Shown here piece by piece: positions 1 through 11,346 of a stretch of DNA of 64,000 bases. Positions within the stretch are counted from its first letter, which is position 1, and every line of letters starts with the position of its first letter. The DNA comes from Ischnura elegans (Eukaryota; Arthropoda; Insecta; Odonata; Coenagrionidae), in the NCBI RefSeq assembly GCF_921293095.1, contig NC_060259.1, forward strand, positions 26,605,812 through 26,669,811, given 5' to 3'. The notes below the pieces were generated by a model. It saw only the letters and a list, made by a program, of their open reading frames with translations. It was not told the DNA's origin and made no database searches. The position numbers and the translations under genes were made by a program.

Positions 1-628
1 GTGTTCTTTTCTTTAGTCCAGCAAGTATTATCCGACGGCTAAAAAGAAAAAAAAACTTGAATTTCTCCACCTAAGAAACTGCATGCGCTTAGATCTGTAG
101 TGCGTCTAATAAATACAGCAATTTGTCTCAAAACTAAAAATTATCATATATCGCGTAGTAATATATGTATATAGCCCAGCAATGAGAGATTCGGGATTAT
201 GATTTATTACGCTACGATAATGACGGAAAAATGAAGGAGCTAATAGTGAATATGTCTTTATTTTTGTTGAAACCGCATGGAAAAACGGGAGGAGACAAAA
301 ATGAGGCCGAAAACTATGGAAGTGGAATACTGGCAATCGGAAACGACCCTCGTCACATTGTTAGCGTTCGTCAATGCTTTATATTCGTTTTCTATAAAAT
401 CTTATACCCGTTTTATGGGGCAGGTTAAACATTTGGGCTATCGACCGCAAACATTTTATCCCCCTGCCTAAAGTAGGTGGCTCGCAGGGTAAAAGGTGGA
501 AGTAGAAATATTTAGAATTAGTTAGCAAACTGAGCCTTACTCGGAGGATTTTTAAGAGAAGTAAGAGCTAACTACAACGCATGAAAGTAACTTATTTGCG
601 ATGAAGGCTAGCAACCTGAGGGTTGCAA
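1..628. other. Non-coding stretch, nothing recognised
   Basis: No open frame with a recognisable protein signature, no RNA gene and no clear repeat boundary was seen. Short open frames here overlap on both strands and look like chance. Confidence 0.4.
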
Positions 629-760
629 GTGGGTGTGGTGGCTATTAGGTTGGCTTCGTTCCCTGTGGGCCCGGGTTCCGCTCCCGACAATGGTGGAGAT
701 TTTTCAGAGGTTAGCCTATCCCTACATGAGTGCTATACTATGCAACTTCCAGCGCAGCTC
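629..760 (+). repeat. SINE-A copy, truncated (tRNA-headed SINE)
   Basis: The segment begins with a tRNA-like head (GTGGTGGCTA followed by a B-box-like GGGTTCCGCTCCC). Its body shares the wording TTTTTCAGAGGTT and TATCCCTACATGAGTG with the SINE-A copies near 8.1 kb and 53.9 kb. The copy is diverged and its 3' limit is unclear. Confidence 0.5.
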
Positions 761-859
761 TCCTTTCGTCCATGGTTTTGCGGTTTTGTTAAGCACCGTT
801 TGCTACGAATGTGAGACCCAAGATAAAATTTGGTGGGCAAAAACTTTAGCAGGTAGAAC

Positions 860-1320
860 AATTTGGGTAGCACATTAAAGGAAAACGGATACAGCAGTAG
901 GGATATCAGGAAGAGAATTGCGTTAGCAAAGGAGGCGTTCATGAACAGGACGGAGCTCATGAGAGGATTGTTATGTAAGACTTTAAAGAAAATATTAGTT
1001 AAGAGTCTGATCTGGAGAGTAGCATTTTGCGTTGCGGAAACATGGACTCTTGAGGAAGGAGGAGGAGAGAAGACTGGAGGCGTTCGAACTGTGGATGTGA
1101 GGAACGACGAAGTGCTGGGCATGGTGGGTAAGGAGAGGCAGCTTCTAAATGGGATACGGTGGAGACAGACGGTATGGATGGAGCGAGTATCGAGCGGGGA
1201 GGGGATGTTGAAAACGATTTGATAAGGTAGAATGTTAGGTAAACGAGGGAGAGGAAGAAAGACAATAGGATGCTTAGATAGAATTAAAAGGTGTATGTTT
1301 TGATATGAGGACGGAAGTCC
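860..1320 (+). pseudogene. APE-type LINE fragment, reverse transcriptase C-terminal part
   Basis: The translation in this region reads as the C-terminal third of an arthropod LINE polyprotein. It has a YLGS-like start (GSTLKENGYSSRDIRKRIAL), an AETWTLEE block matching the usual EAWTL motif, a VTNDEVL-type segment, and a GEGMLKTI plus KRGRGRK tail corresponding to the GLMKTI/GKGRP tail of the large LINE at 3.7-7.1 kb. Several frame changes are needed to read it through, so it is a dead fragment. The 5' half is absent. Confidence 0.6.
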
Positions 1321-2079
1321 AAGAAGGGAGGGGAGAGCGCCCGGTACTTCATAAATACTCCATGGAAACCTACGTTTATCGGTAGAATACTTATATAATA
1401 ATTACTGAAAATGCAGCTTTTTTTTAGGTCAAAAATACATTTGCGACGCGAGAAGTCGCACGCTCGTATTTTCACAAATCGTACTTATTATTTTAACTGC
1501 ATCAGAAAAAGCTCATTTTTTGGTACATTAAACAATAATTATTCGAAAAGCCTAGAGGTTTTATCAAAACGTACTGCCAATGTGAGAGTAATATCATATT
1601 TTATAATCGTATACATTACATTGGTTACAAGAGCACTTCATATCGGTATCGCAGCATAAGAGGTGGGAAAAATCTGATATTTGGTCAACAGCGGTTTATT
1701 TGAAAGTTCACTCAGGTAAAAGCTCAAGTTTAACATGGGATCTAAATCTGTATAGTACCGTGAGAGCAACATCTAGAGTGTTTGGCAGTGGGTGATCAAT
1801 CTCCAGTATGCAAGAGGACCCCCACATGCACACCACACGGTCATAAAAAAGCATTTCGCATAGTAGCAAAGCATACGTTCATATTCATGCAAAGGTAAAA
1901 CTTGCCCGCGGTTATTAATCCCTATAGCAAATCCATGCAAAGCTAGAACAAATTAATTAGAAAAAATTTAATGAATCGTCTTAGCGAGTGACGCGATTAA
2001 TTTTATTAATCGAATCATCGATACTACTCTTAATGGTACGAGGAAAGAATGGCATATTAAATCTCTCAATATTGCAGTC
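1321..2079. other. Non-coding stretch
   Basis: AT-rich sequence without a recognisable protein, RNA gene or repeat boundary. Confidence 0.35.
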
Positions 2080-2345
2080 AATTACCTACATTTTCTTCTC
2101 GTTATCACGACTACCACAGCGCGACGCTAAACGAAGGATATGTTTCACGTCGTCTGAGGCAAAATCTTCTTCGAATTTACGTTGTAAATTTAGCCTATAC
2201 TTTGCTCCACGTTACTTTAAAAATTCTCTGGCTCGCCTAGCACATTGGAAACGCTGCACTTTTGATCGTAACAACTCATCACGAATCTGGCCGACCTGCG
2301 CTGTGCTATATTGATTCCAGCTATCAGCCTTACTTAATAAGGGTG
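2080..2345 (-). pseudogene. Degraded coding segment of unknown family
   Basis: Read on the minus strand from 2345, one frame gives about 45 charged, protein-like residues including QVGQIRDELLRSKVQRFQCA. It then meets a stop and continues in the same frame for about 45 more, with RKFEEDFASDDVKHILRLAS. The acidic and basic heptad-like composition is unlike chance AT-rich translation. I do not recognise the family; a decayed transposon protein is the simplest idea. Confidence 0.25.
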
Positions 2346-2689
2346 TCACTCGCTAGCAACATTTTGCAAGTGAGCCCTATGGATAACCTCAATAGGCACC
2401 GATGAAGTGCTGGGAATCTCCATGCCACCATTACAATAAGGATTGGTTTCTTTTGATGAGTCTTCATCTAACCTTCTCACCAAAAGAACTCTTTTCACGT
2501 GGTCTGCCTTCCTGCTCCCCGATTTTGAACCAGGCTGCACGCATGAGTCACCTACTGTGATCTCAAATGACCAAATGTAGCTTGCCGCAATTACTGTTTT
2601 ACCTCCATAAAAATTTAAAGATTAGTCATATCCTCCAAAGGTAAAAAAGGATGAGTCCATAAAAGACGCATTCCTGACGTAAAAGCTTT

Positions 2690-3315
2690 TTAAGCATGGC
2701 ATGTACCATTACTGCGATTTATCCACGAATCGAGAGTTCGTTTTCTTGACCGCACACAAAAAGTGCTGAGAAGTTTTCACTTTTGAAAAATCCGCTTTGT
2801 ATGTCCTCCCTGAAGTCATATGAACATTACTACTACTCAGTTTCTGGTCACATCAGGGCTAGACCAATATTCAGCTATGGCCTATATCTGTGTTTTTTTT
2901 GTGACGGTGCGGTGAGAATGTGGGGAACCTATAGAGTGCTGGCGATTTTCATTCCCTGCCAAACACGCGAGATGGCTCGCAAGGTATTTTGTAGATGTAG
3001 ATTCCACCATTGCGCTAGATCTACTCGACAGGGGCCACCGGGGATACAATAGGCTTAACCTCTGCCCCTCCCTTCGGACGGGATGATAACAGTAGTCCCC
3101 AGAGGGGGTGATACAAAACTCGCTCATTGAATCTCCACCTTTCAGCGTACGAGAAAAATTGGCACTTTAAATCTACACTCTGCTATACTCTATACAGCCA
3201 TTCTGCTCACTCACAGGTGCGTATTCAGCATCAAATTGTTTAAAGCATGGCAAGTGCCATTAGTGCGATTTATCCACGAATCGAGAGTAGAAAAAGTGCT
3301 AATTAGTTTCCTGAA
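2690..3315 (+). repeat. Direct repeat pair about 550 bp apart
   Basis: The block AAGCATGGCATGTACCATTA with TTATCCACGAATCGAGAGT at about 2690-2780 recurs, slightly diverged, at about 3242-3315, and both are followed by AAAAAGTGCT. No coding content is seen between the two copies. Confidence 0.5.
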
Positions 3316-3710
3316 TAAAAGTAACAGAATTAGGTGAAATATAGTGGAATGACATCCTGTAAGTATTAAAAGAATAGAGAGATGACACTTTTCCACAGGC
3401 TTATTGAGAGTACGACGCGTTTCGACCGTTAGTGTATTGTACTTGATAATGACCTATCTCTATCTATCATAATGTACTCTCAATTAAGTTTTCATTATAA
3501 AAACATCCTCTTTATATGCCCACCTTGTTCTCCTAATATGTAAGGGTTCGGGGAATATGCAATCCCGTCGGGAGAGTGGGGCGTTCACCCGAGTAAAAGT
3601 TTTTAAATTATCCATTTTTTACGCATTTTGAAGCCTAAAATGTTATTCATATTCTTAAAAACAGGTGGAATTGAACCATTCAAGACATTTAAGGGCACAA
3701 TAACTATTTA
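3316..3710. other. Non-coding stretch
   Basis: No gene or repeat recognised. Confidence 0.35.
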
Positions 3711-6700
3711 ACTCATCATCATTAGTCAACAATCCTAAGATTGGTTTGACGCAGCTCTCCATTTCTCTCTCCTATCCGCTAATCTCTTCATAGCTACATA
3801 TTTATTCTCTTTTACATCCTTTATAACCTGTCCGATATAACTCATTCGGGGCCGCCCCTTGCCCTTTTTCCCTTCCACTTGTCCTTCAACGATTGTCTTC
3901 ATCAGACCATCGTGCCTCAAAATGTGGCCAACTAAGTTGTCCCTTCTTCTGCTTAATGTTTTTAGGAGGCTTCTCTTTTCTCCTACTCTCCTTAGCACTT
4001 CATGGTTACTCACACGGTCAATCCATTTTATCTTCATCATTCTTCGGTAGCACCACATTTCGAATGCTTCCACTCTTGACTTCTCTGCTGCTGTCAACGT
4101 CCAAGCCTCGCTTCCATAGAGAAACATACTCCATATGTAGCATCTGATGAATTGTTTCCTTACTTCTATGCTGGTATTTTCAGCTGTAAGAAGATTCTTC
4201 TTTTTGTAGAAAGCCCTCTTCGCCTGCGCTATTCTACTGTGTATTTCTTTCTTGCTCCGTCCATCGCTGGTAATTCGGCTTCCCAGGTAAGAGAACTCGT
4301 TCACCTCTTCAAGCTTATGCTTTCCTAGGCTGATGTTTGTTTTGGCCTCCTCTCTTTTACTGCAAACTAATATCTTAGTCTTCTTTTTGTTGATTTTCAG
4401 CTGATATCTGGCCATTGTCCTTTCCATGTTTGTCAACGTCTTCTTCAAATCCTTCTCTGTCTCGGCTATGACTGCTATGTCGTCAGCAAGTCGCAGCATA
4501 CTAATGTTTTCTCCGTGGATATTGACACCCGAAGCTTTCTGCTTGATTTCGTTGATGGCTTTCTCTATGTAAACATTAAAAATTAAGGGGGAAAGCGCAC
4601 AACCTTGTCTCACCCCTTTTCTTATTCTCGCTTCTGCACCGTTTGGTCTACATTTGATCACAGCTACTTGGTTTTTATACAAACTATGAATAATTCTACG
4701 ATCATTGTAGAGTACGCCGATTTCTTTCACAATTCTAAGCATTGAATTCCTTTCCCGTTATCAAAGGCCTTCTCAAAATCGACAAATGTTATGAAGGTTG
4801 GTTTGTTTTTCTCCATTCTCTTCTCTATGATCATCCTAAGAGCCAAAATTGCTTCCCTTGTGCCCTTGCTTTTCCTAAATCCGAATTGGTCCTCATCCAG
4901 GAATTCTTCTGCTCTTCGTTCAATTCTCCTGTAAATGATTCTTGTCAGAATCTTCGACGCATGTGTCGTCAGGCTTATGGTCCTAAATTCTTCGCACTTT
5001 TCAGCTCTCTTCTTTTTGGGTATGGGAATGATGATGTTCTTCTCGAAGTCACTAGGTAAATCTCCTGTTGAGTACATATCGCAGATAGTTTTATACAGTT
5101 GAGTTAAGACCTTTTCTCCTGCATTTTTTATTAACTCTGCTGGAATGTCATCTGTTCCTGGGGCCTTATTCCTTCGCAGGTCTCTTACTGCAGCGTCAAA
5201 TTCCGATCTTAAGATGCTTGCTCCAATATTATCCTTTTCAACTTCACTTTCCTCTTCGAGAACTTTTGAGCTAAATTTGCTCCCGTTGTATAATTCCTCC
5301 AGGTATTCCTTCCATCTCTCGGCTTTGTCTTCGTTTTCAATTAGAATGTTTCCATTCCTGTCCCTTATGCTATTACATTTTGTGTTTCGTTCCTTGAAAT
5401 GGTTCCTCACTATTCTATAAGCCGCTTCCACTTTCCCTTTTACGAGGTTATTTTGTACGTCCTCACATATGTTCCTCATCCACGCTTCTCTGGCTTTCCT
5501 CGCTTGGCGGCAAATCTCGTTCCTTATTATCTTGTAGCAAGCCTGTCCTTCATCAGTATTCGTATTCTTATACTTTCTCCTTTCTTCAATGAGGTCTAGG
5601 ATTTCATCCGTGATCCATGGCTTTTTCTTAACACATTTTCTTATCCCTAGAACTTCTCTAGCCGCCTCCTGAAATCCACTTTTTATGGTAGTCCAGTTAT
5701 TCTCAACTGAGTTTTCAGACTGATCTAGTCCTATCTTGCGCTCCACTACTTCCTGAAAGGCCTGTTGATTTTTTGGCTCCTTGAGTTTCTCTAATTGCCA
5801 GGTGTTCTTTGCTGATTTCTTCAATTTCTTGAATTTCAGATGGCATTTCATCATCACTAGATTATGATCACTGTCGATATCTGCCCCCGGGTAGCTTTTA
5901 TAGTCCTTTATCTGGTTTCTAAACCTCTGCTTCACTAAAATATAGTCTAGTTGAAATCTTCTTTTGTCTCCTGGCATTTTCCATGTGTATCTTCTTCGCA
6001 TTTGATTCTTAAATAGAGTGTTGGCAACCACTAATTTGTGTTCTGTGCAGAACTCTAACAGCTTTTCTCCTCTTTCATTTCTATTTCCTCATCCATATTT
6101 TCCGGTTATTCTTCCATCCTGGCCTTCGCCGACGACAGCGTTCCAATCACCTACAACAATTAGGTTTTCTTCACCCCTTACCTTTTTGATTACTTCCTTT
6201 ATATCATCGTAGACGTCTTCAACTTCTTCATCCTCGTAGTCTGTCGTGGGCATGTAGACCTGTACCACTACGGTATCTACCGGCTTAGTCTCTATCTTCA
6301 CCATAACTATCCTTTCATTGTACTGTAGGAAGCTTTTCACACGCATTCCGGCGCTCTTTCTGAGCATTATCCCTACCCCAGCATTACCGTTCAGGGATCC
6401 TGTGTGTATAATCCTATTGCTTCCACTCCAAAAGTATCCCTCCTCAGGCCATTTTATTTCGCTGATTCCTAACACGTCGATATTCAATCTTTCCATTTCC
6501 ACTTTAAGGTTTTCTAGCTTGCCGCAAGTCCTGAGTGATCTCAAGTTCCATGTACCTATCCTCATAACTTTATCACAATTGACCGATGTACCCTCTCGAG
6601 TAGTCCCCGCCCGGAGATCCGAATGGGGGACTAGTTTACCTCCGGAATTTTTTACCTGAGAGAATTCCATCATGTCAGACAATTTAAAGTTGGAGTAGCT

Positions 6701-7120
6701 GCGCCTCCTCGGGATAATAATGTGGTGGTTTTCCCTTGCCTTCCACATCGCAGTACTACAGCCGTTAAAGTAAATGATACCACGCCTGAAGTGCAATGAG
6801 TGTCGCTGTACTGACCATCGTGATCTCCACCTTCACTCATATGAAGAAGAGCTGCTGCCCTCTCCTCCGGGTGATGTGAGGCATAATTGTTGGCGGCCTC
6901 TCATCCCCAAGTCACGGTATCTTCACAGGTTTAGTGTATCATTTAGATGGCCTATCTCACCCAGGGATGGACCCATACCACCTCGGATAACCGCCGCTTT
7001 TTGTCCACGACTGCTTATTCGACAAGTAAACTTGCTTATATCGCAGCTAACCTCTATATCTAGAGGTTGACCCACCATCCGCAACCCGGTGGACGCACTC
7101 GGTGGCTTAAAGCTCAGCCG
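3711..7120 (-). mobile_element. Near-complete APE-type LINE (RTE-like, insect endonuclease-reverse transcriptase type)
   Basis: This is the largest autonomous-type element in the window. On the minus strand it has a putative 5' UTR (about 7120-6797), an endonuclease and reverse transcriptase open frame (6796-3735), a very short 3' UTR and a TAATGATGATGA microsatellite tail at 3711-3722. Related tails with the same ATG/GAT repeat occur at 14.55, 23.1 and 34.0 kb. The 5' limit is set where coding-like conservation fades and is uncertain. Clade assignment (RTE-like) rests on the APE domain, single-ORF layout and simple-repeat tail, not on a phylogeny. Confidence 0.8.
3735..6796 (-). pseudogene. 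LINE pol: APE endonuclease plus reverse transcriptase, two lesions
   Basis: The N-terminal APE endonuclease shows GTWNLRSL, the catalytic-Glu segment LGISEIKW, IVVGDWNAVVG and the terminal SDHNLV motif. The reverse transcriptase follows, with RNKAPGTDDIPAELIKN, ISLTTHASKI, EDQFGFRK, FVDFEKAFDN, VRQGCALSPLIFN and the ADD box in RLADDIAVIA. It ends with YLGSRITSDG, GSEAWTLT, VGHILRHDGLMKTI and a GKGRPR tail. Two lesions are visible. A single in-frame stop sits at 6086-6088, just after DGRITGKYG. A frameshift lies near 4742, right after FVDFEKAFDN. Catalytic residues otherwise look intact, so the insertion is probably young. It acts in retrotransposition by target-primed reverse transcription and has no host role I can see. 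Confidence 0.85.
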
Positions 7121-7734
7121 CGAGCGTATTTAACTAATACATATTATAAATATTTCGTAAAACTCGGAGGGTTGTGACCCTTGTAATCCCCTTTATAAAT
7201 CCTCCACTGCTCAGTCATTATTGCGAATACCGATTATGATTCTTTAATTTAATGTTGAGGTTAAGTCTGTTTAAGTTTGTGCTTCTTTCTTTGCCAACGT
7301 TTCAACTAATTTTTTTATCATCCTCACGGGCTTAGAACTTCGTTACAAAACTTTTACAGCAGAACCTCAATTGTACGACCTTCATTCCAACGACTCTCTC
7401 AGCTTTACCATTTAATTGGGCCTAACTTATTTGTATTCATTTGTCACATTGTTTTCTACTTTGCTGTACTTGTTCGTACTTCCTTAATTTTAATTCACGG
7501 AGTATATCTTTTTGCACCGGATCCTATACGCATGGCGTGGATTACAGACGCTGCCTGACGAGTCAGGCCACAAAAGCAGTGATAAGACCAATCTTTGACT
7601 CTTTCCATCCGTGAATCTTCCCACAACGCGCTTAACGAGCTTCATCGGGGCTTAGCAAATAATATTTCTTTTATGTGTTCCCCATGATAGGCTCCAATCT
7701 ATCGCGCCTAAGGAATAATGGCTGAGAGAAACTT
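7121..7734. other. Non-coding stretch upstream of the LINE
   Basis: No recognisable gene. The sequence is AT-rich and no repeat boundary could be defined. Confidence 0.35.
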
Positions 7735-7800
7735 GTCGTCGGCATTTTCCGCCAAAGGAGCCACGACTTTACGTCCCATTCCACGGGCGTGTCATTGGCG
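7735..7800 (-). repeat. SINE-A body fragment
   Basis: The motif GCCAAAGGAGCCACGACTTT with ACGTCCCATTCC matches the body of the SINE-A copy at 8.03-8.23 kb. Only about 65 bp remain. Confidence 0.5.
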
Positions 7801-7809
7801 GGTGAGTGA

Positions 7810-8030
7810 CAGTGGCCTAGCCAGGATTTTTAAATGGGAGGGTTAACCGGCCCTTTCGAGGCGTATGGAAAACGCCCCAGGGTAAAGGGGGGTAGGGGAT
7901 TTTTGGGATTTTTGATACTGAAAAAGTGATTTTTAGGTCCCAAAAACAGTATTTCTTACTTGTATTTATAAAATAAAGAAGTAATTAATAAAGGCTTAAG
8001 GGGGTTATAACCTGGAAACCCCCCCATGGC
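7810..8030 (+). mobile_element. hAT-like MITE remnant (CAGTGG end)
   Basis: The left end CAGTGGCCTAGCCAGGATTT matches the terminal inverted repeat of the intact hAT-like MITE at 40907-41150. The interior has the typical G-run and AT-rich core. No clean right TIR or 8-bp duplication was found; the right side abuts or is overwritten by the SINE-A copy. Confidence 0.5.
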
Positions 8031-8232
8031 TGCATTAGCCTGCTCTTGACGAAAGGCGCCAAGGGGGCCACGACTTAACGTCCCATCCGACGGACGGAGT
8101 GCTACACTTGAAATGCCCTCCACAAGGCACCCAAGTAGGAATCGTGCAACCTCTGAAATTTTTCTGCTACCGCTGGGATTTGAATCCGGTTCTACTGTGT
8201 TGGAAGCCAGCACTCTAGCCACCACACCAACC
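8031..8232 (-). repeat. SINE-A copy (tRNA-headed SINE)
   Basis: On the minus strand the copy starts GGTTGGTGTGGTGGCTAGAG (A-box region). About 35 bp later comes GGATTCAAATCCC (B-box), then a body with TTTCAGAGGTTGCACGATTC, GTCGGATGGGACGTTAAGTC and GCGCCTTTCGTCAAGAGCAG. The head resembles a tRNA with an internal Pol III promoter, but the acceptor stem does not fold as a functional tRNA. It is the best-preserved copy in the window and serves as reference for the others. Confidence 0.75.
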
Positions 8233-9110
8233 CGATCCCACTATGATAGGCTCAAGTAGCACAAGCGTCACTTGAGGCTGCGAGACCATTATACATGAAG
8301 AGGCGAATATACTTTGCCACGCCGAAGGTTTTTGGGACCGCCTCATAAAGGAAGCCATAGATATAAAGCGGGAGAAAAACCATATCAATTGAGATTCTAG
8401 GTGCTCAATCAGCAGCACTTGGAAATCCATTCTGAAGAATATATCAGAAGTGAAGGAAAAAGAAGGGCGACGTACAAGCCAATCCATAACCAAAGCTACT
8501 ATCAATCGCCACAGAGCTGACCAATCCTGAGACACCTTACCAATTTCCTCGAAACAAATTCTACATACTGAACATAATTTTACAAAGGCTATAGAAGAAA
8601 ATTGATCATACTTCAAGAAACACAAATATCTGCAATAAAGCAACTGATATTATGCATTTTAGTAAATTTATAATAGTTTGATAAACCAAATTCACAGTAA
8701 AAATGTGACATAGCAACCAATAAATAAATGACACGAAATACGGTAGCCCTGAGGATGATCCCCGAGTCGGAGCTCGAAACGTCAGCTGAAATTGAGTTTT
8801 TAACCCGGAGGAAATCCCGATTAAAAGTTTACCCGCATGAATGGCACAGTTGGTCAACCTGTATCAACCATGCAGCTGCATTGTTGTCGCCTTCCTTTCA
8901 CACATATCTATTTGAAGACCTTTCAAGTTTACGAGCTGGTCATTAAATGCGAGAATGTATATTATTCGACATCTTTAACGGGCACGAGAGGAAAAAAGTA
9001 AATAGGTGAATAGCGATTGTGTTTCTTGCTCACAAAGAACAATAAACGCTATCTGCTGAACACCTCAACCGAAAAGTTCCATTTTTATTGGCATTACAAG
9101 AAAACAAGAG
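8233..9110. other. Intergenic sequence with a dispersed conserved motif
   Basis: No gene is recognised. Around 8747-8792 the wording CTGAGGATGATCC and GGAGCTCGAAACGTCAGCTG resembles a GCGAAACGTCG motif in another element near 33.43 kb. This suggests a further dispersed repeat, but its limits are not visible. Confidence 0.35.
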
Positions 9111-9400
9111 ATTATTTTCCAAGAATATTTTCTACTCTACGCATTGTCGCGCGAGCTGACGCAATGCCATGCCATCTTGTCATTTTTGGGATTCTAAAGA
9201 AAAATGGCTTCACTGGCTGAAATGTTTTCCTTTCCAGAGAAGCAAATTGGGGTGTTGGTGGCGCTCTGCTACCGTGGTAAGAGGGAAAATCAGCCCAGAC
9301 TCGCAGTTGATAGTGCACTTTCATAAAATCAAGTTCGTTTCTGAGGAAGCTCTGCAGAGACAAAGCTGCTCTTTCGTTGACTACTTCCACGCTTAGACAG
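9111..9400 (+). other. Putative 5' UTR exon of the secreted-protein gene
   Basis: A consensus donor (GACAG followed by GTAAGTTTTT) at 9400/9401 opens an 87-bp intron that ends at TTTTCAG (9487). The next exon carries the start codon at 9524. The 5' limit of this exon is unknown; 9111 is only an outer estimate. Confidence 0.3.
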
Positions 9401-9523
9401 GTAAGTTTTTGCCAAAATCAATTAGTGAGTTTACTAGACATTAGCCAGTGACTGTAAAATCCACCAAACACACTGTTGAATTTTCAGGAGAAATATTGCT
9501 ACTCTGGTTTCATCGAGGCGGAC

Positions 9524-9937
9524 ATGCGGGCTGCCAATAAGTTAAGGCTCGTATTCACAGCAGTGATGATCTTTGCACTGATTTCAACAAAAAGAACATA
9601 TATAGGGAAAATTCACGTAAATCAGAATCATGAACCTCCTAAGTTTCAACGTTCGCGCAGCACAATGCCTGAAGAGAATGATGACAGAATGGAGAGAACT
9701 GGATTAATTCTGTACAAGGGTAATTCTCAGGAGCAGGCGAAAATCACACCAGAGACCAAAGTTGGAGCCGACGCTTCAAAAGACAATCCAACCATTCAGG
9801 ACATCATACTTCCAACTATTATAACTGAACAATATATCGTCCATAATGACCACGAACTTCGTTCCGTTAAGGGCAACCACATGTTAATCCCGAGGGCCGG
9901 CACAGCGGAGGTATCCACGCCCATGCATGATTACAAG
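9524..9937 (+). CDS. Predicted secreted protein, unrecognised, first coding exon
   Basis: The exon runs from a 3' splice site (AG at 9486-9487) to a donor at 9938 (TACAAG then GTACTT). The ATG at 9524 was chosen because it is followed by a basic n-region and a hydrophobic stretch (LRLVFTAVMIFALI), a good signal peptide of about 22 residues. The 138 codons continue with a polar, largely disordered, cysteine-free segment containing PEENDDRMERTG and TIITEQYIVHNDHELRSVKG. It ends in phase 0, matching the phase of the coding exon at 16213. Extracellular location is inferred from the signal peptide only. I recognise no family. A lineage-specific secreted factor or precursor peptide would fit, but that is speculation. 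Confidence 0.45.
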
Positions 9938-10732
9938 GTACTTTTTTTTATTTACTTTTTTCATTTTTCTCCGGTTTCACTCTGGTTTTATCAAAAACGT
10001 GGCGAAACAGTACGTCCTCTACATAAAGGAATTTTCTTACGATGTGACATACATTTTATATGGCTGCTTTTAATATACAAACATATTTTATTATCAAGTT
10101 TGAGTGATGGAGGGCTTTTGAAAAGTGATTTTGAAATTATGAGTGTTGTAGGTAGCGCAGATGGAAAGCGTGCCTGATTCATTTTCCACATACATTTAAT
10201 TTCATTCGACGTATCTGTATATTTTTCTGCATTCTCATACTAGTCAGCTTGAATATTAAGTTGTTGAAACTTTTGCTTTACATGCATATCTTATACTTTG
10301 TTATATTTTTTGGGTTGCCAGTGCCTTAACGTTGTGATTGCCGAAGTTACTCCTACAGGTGGCAATTGGAGAAACAAGTATCAACTTCGATGGAACGAGA
10401 AAACATTTTTCAAGCTTCATATCCGTATTTCTAACTCCATGGACAAAGACCACTTTGTTAAATTAAATCGAATGATTTGGCTTCACTCGGGGGCCTAGAT
10501 AAAAAATTAAAGAAAAATTAAAGGCGTGAATGAGCAAATTTCAGGAACTAAAATCAAAGCAAAAGAACGATGCAGGTGCAGAAAAATTAATGGCGGTTTT
10601 CAACCTATCAAACGGATGAAGCGATCTCCTTGTTGCTTAAAGGACAAACTTTGCCGTTACACCGAAAATCATCCCCGAAGAAATAATTGGCAGTGTGGAG
10701 GTCATTACTCGATTGAAGTGAGAAGAAGTGGG

Positions 10733-11038
10733 ATCGGGTAGGTACGGTGGCTAATGTGTTGGCTTCCCACCCACTAGATCCGGGTTAAAATCCCAGCGGA
10801 AGCAAAGGCTTTTAGGAGACTGCCCGACCCGTGCCTGAGTTCTTTGTGTAGGGCACCTCCGGTACAGCACTCCGACCGTCGCTCGCGACGGAGGTGCGTC
10901 GGATGGTCCGTCGGATCGACCGTCGTGCTCTCCTTGGCGTCTTTCATCACGAGCAGGCTGATACCTACGCCGCGCCGGTTCTCTCTCCACACCTCTCCCC
11001 ATATCCTTCCCTCACGGCACACTGTCGGTCGCCTCCTA
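10733..11038 (+). repeat. SINE-A copy forming the outer left arm of a large inverted repeat
   Basis: The head GGTACGGTGGCTAATGTGTT, then GGGTTAAAATCCC (diverged B-box) and a body with CTTGGCGTCTTTCATCACGA follow the SINE-A pattern. The last about 130 bp recur inverted at 13346-13450. Confidence 0.65.
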
Positions 11039-11346
11039 TCTACCGATTCGATAGATGGATTTTTCTTCCTCATAGGAAAATCCACTAGGATTGGTAGAAT
11101 ATTAATTGCGTTTCGCTTGGTTTCGCTGTTAGTAGGGCCCGCCCGCCTTTGTGACGGTGCGGGATTCCTCGTCCCTTCCTTCCCTATCCCCTTCCCGGAG
11201 GCGTCGTCGGGCTCTCATCGCGGCGGCGCCTCCTTCCTTGTTACTTTCCGTCCTTCCCCTTCTGGGTGCAGAGGAGAAAAGCTAGCGCTTACAATCCCTG
11301 CCCCAGGAATGTATAGCCCCGCGAGCCCGCCGTAGGGTTTCGTTTC
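11039..11346 (-). mobile_element. Dispersed copy of the 310-bp GC-rich element, with 19-bp target duplication
   Basis: This 308-bp unit is the reverse complement of the repeat that forms the array at 26.2-28.6 kb. It shares GAAACCCTA..GGCGGGC at its 5' end, the GGCGCCGCCGCGAT core and the TATGAGGAAGAA hairpin at its 3' end. It is flanked by the identical 19-mer CACTGTCGGTCGCCTCCTA at 11020-11038 and 11347-11365. The inverted copy of the flank at 13331-13352 lacks the insert, so it serves as the empty site. The length of the duplication fits LINE-mediated retroposition. Confidence 0.75.

Noticed and set aside
733-1122. 129-codon minus-strand open frame
   Set aside because: It is antisense to the LINE fragment on the plus strand and has no protein signature.
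10844-11335. 163-codon plus-strand open frame
   Set aside because: It runs through a SINE-A body and across the 19-bp duplication into the GC-rich element; low-complexity Pro/Ser/Arg translation.
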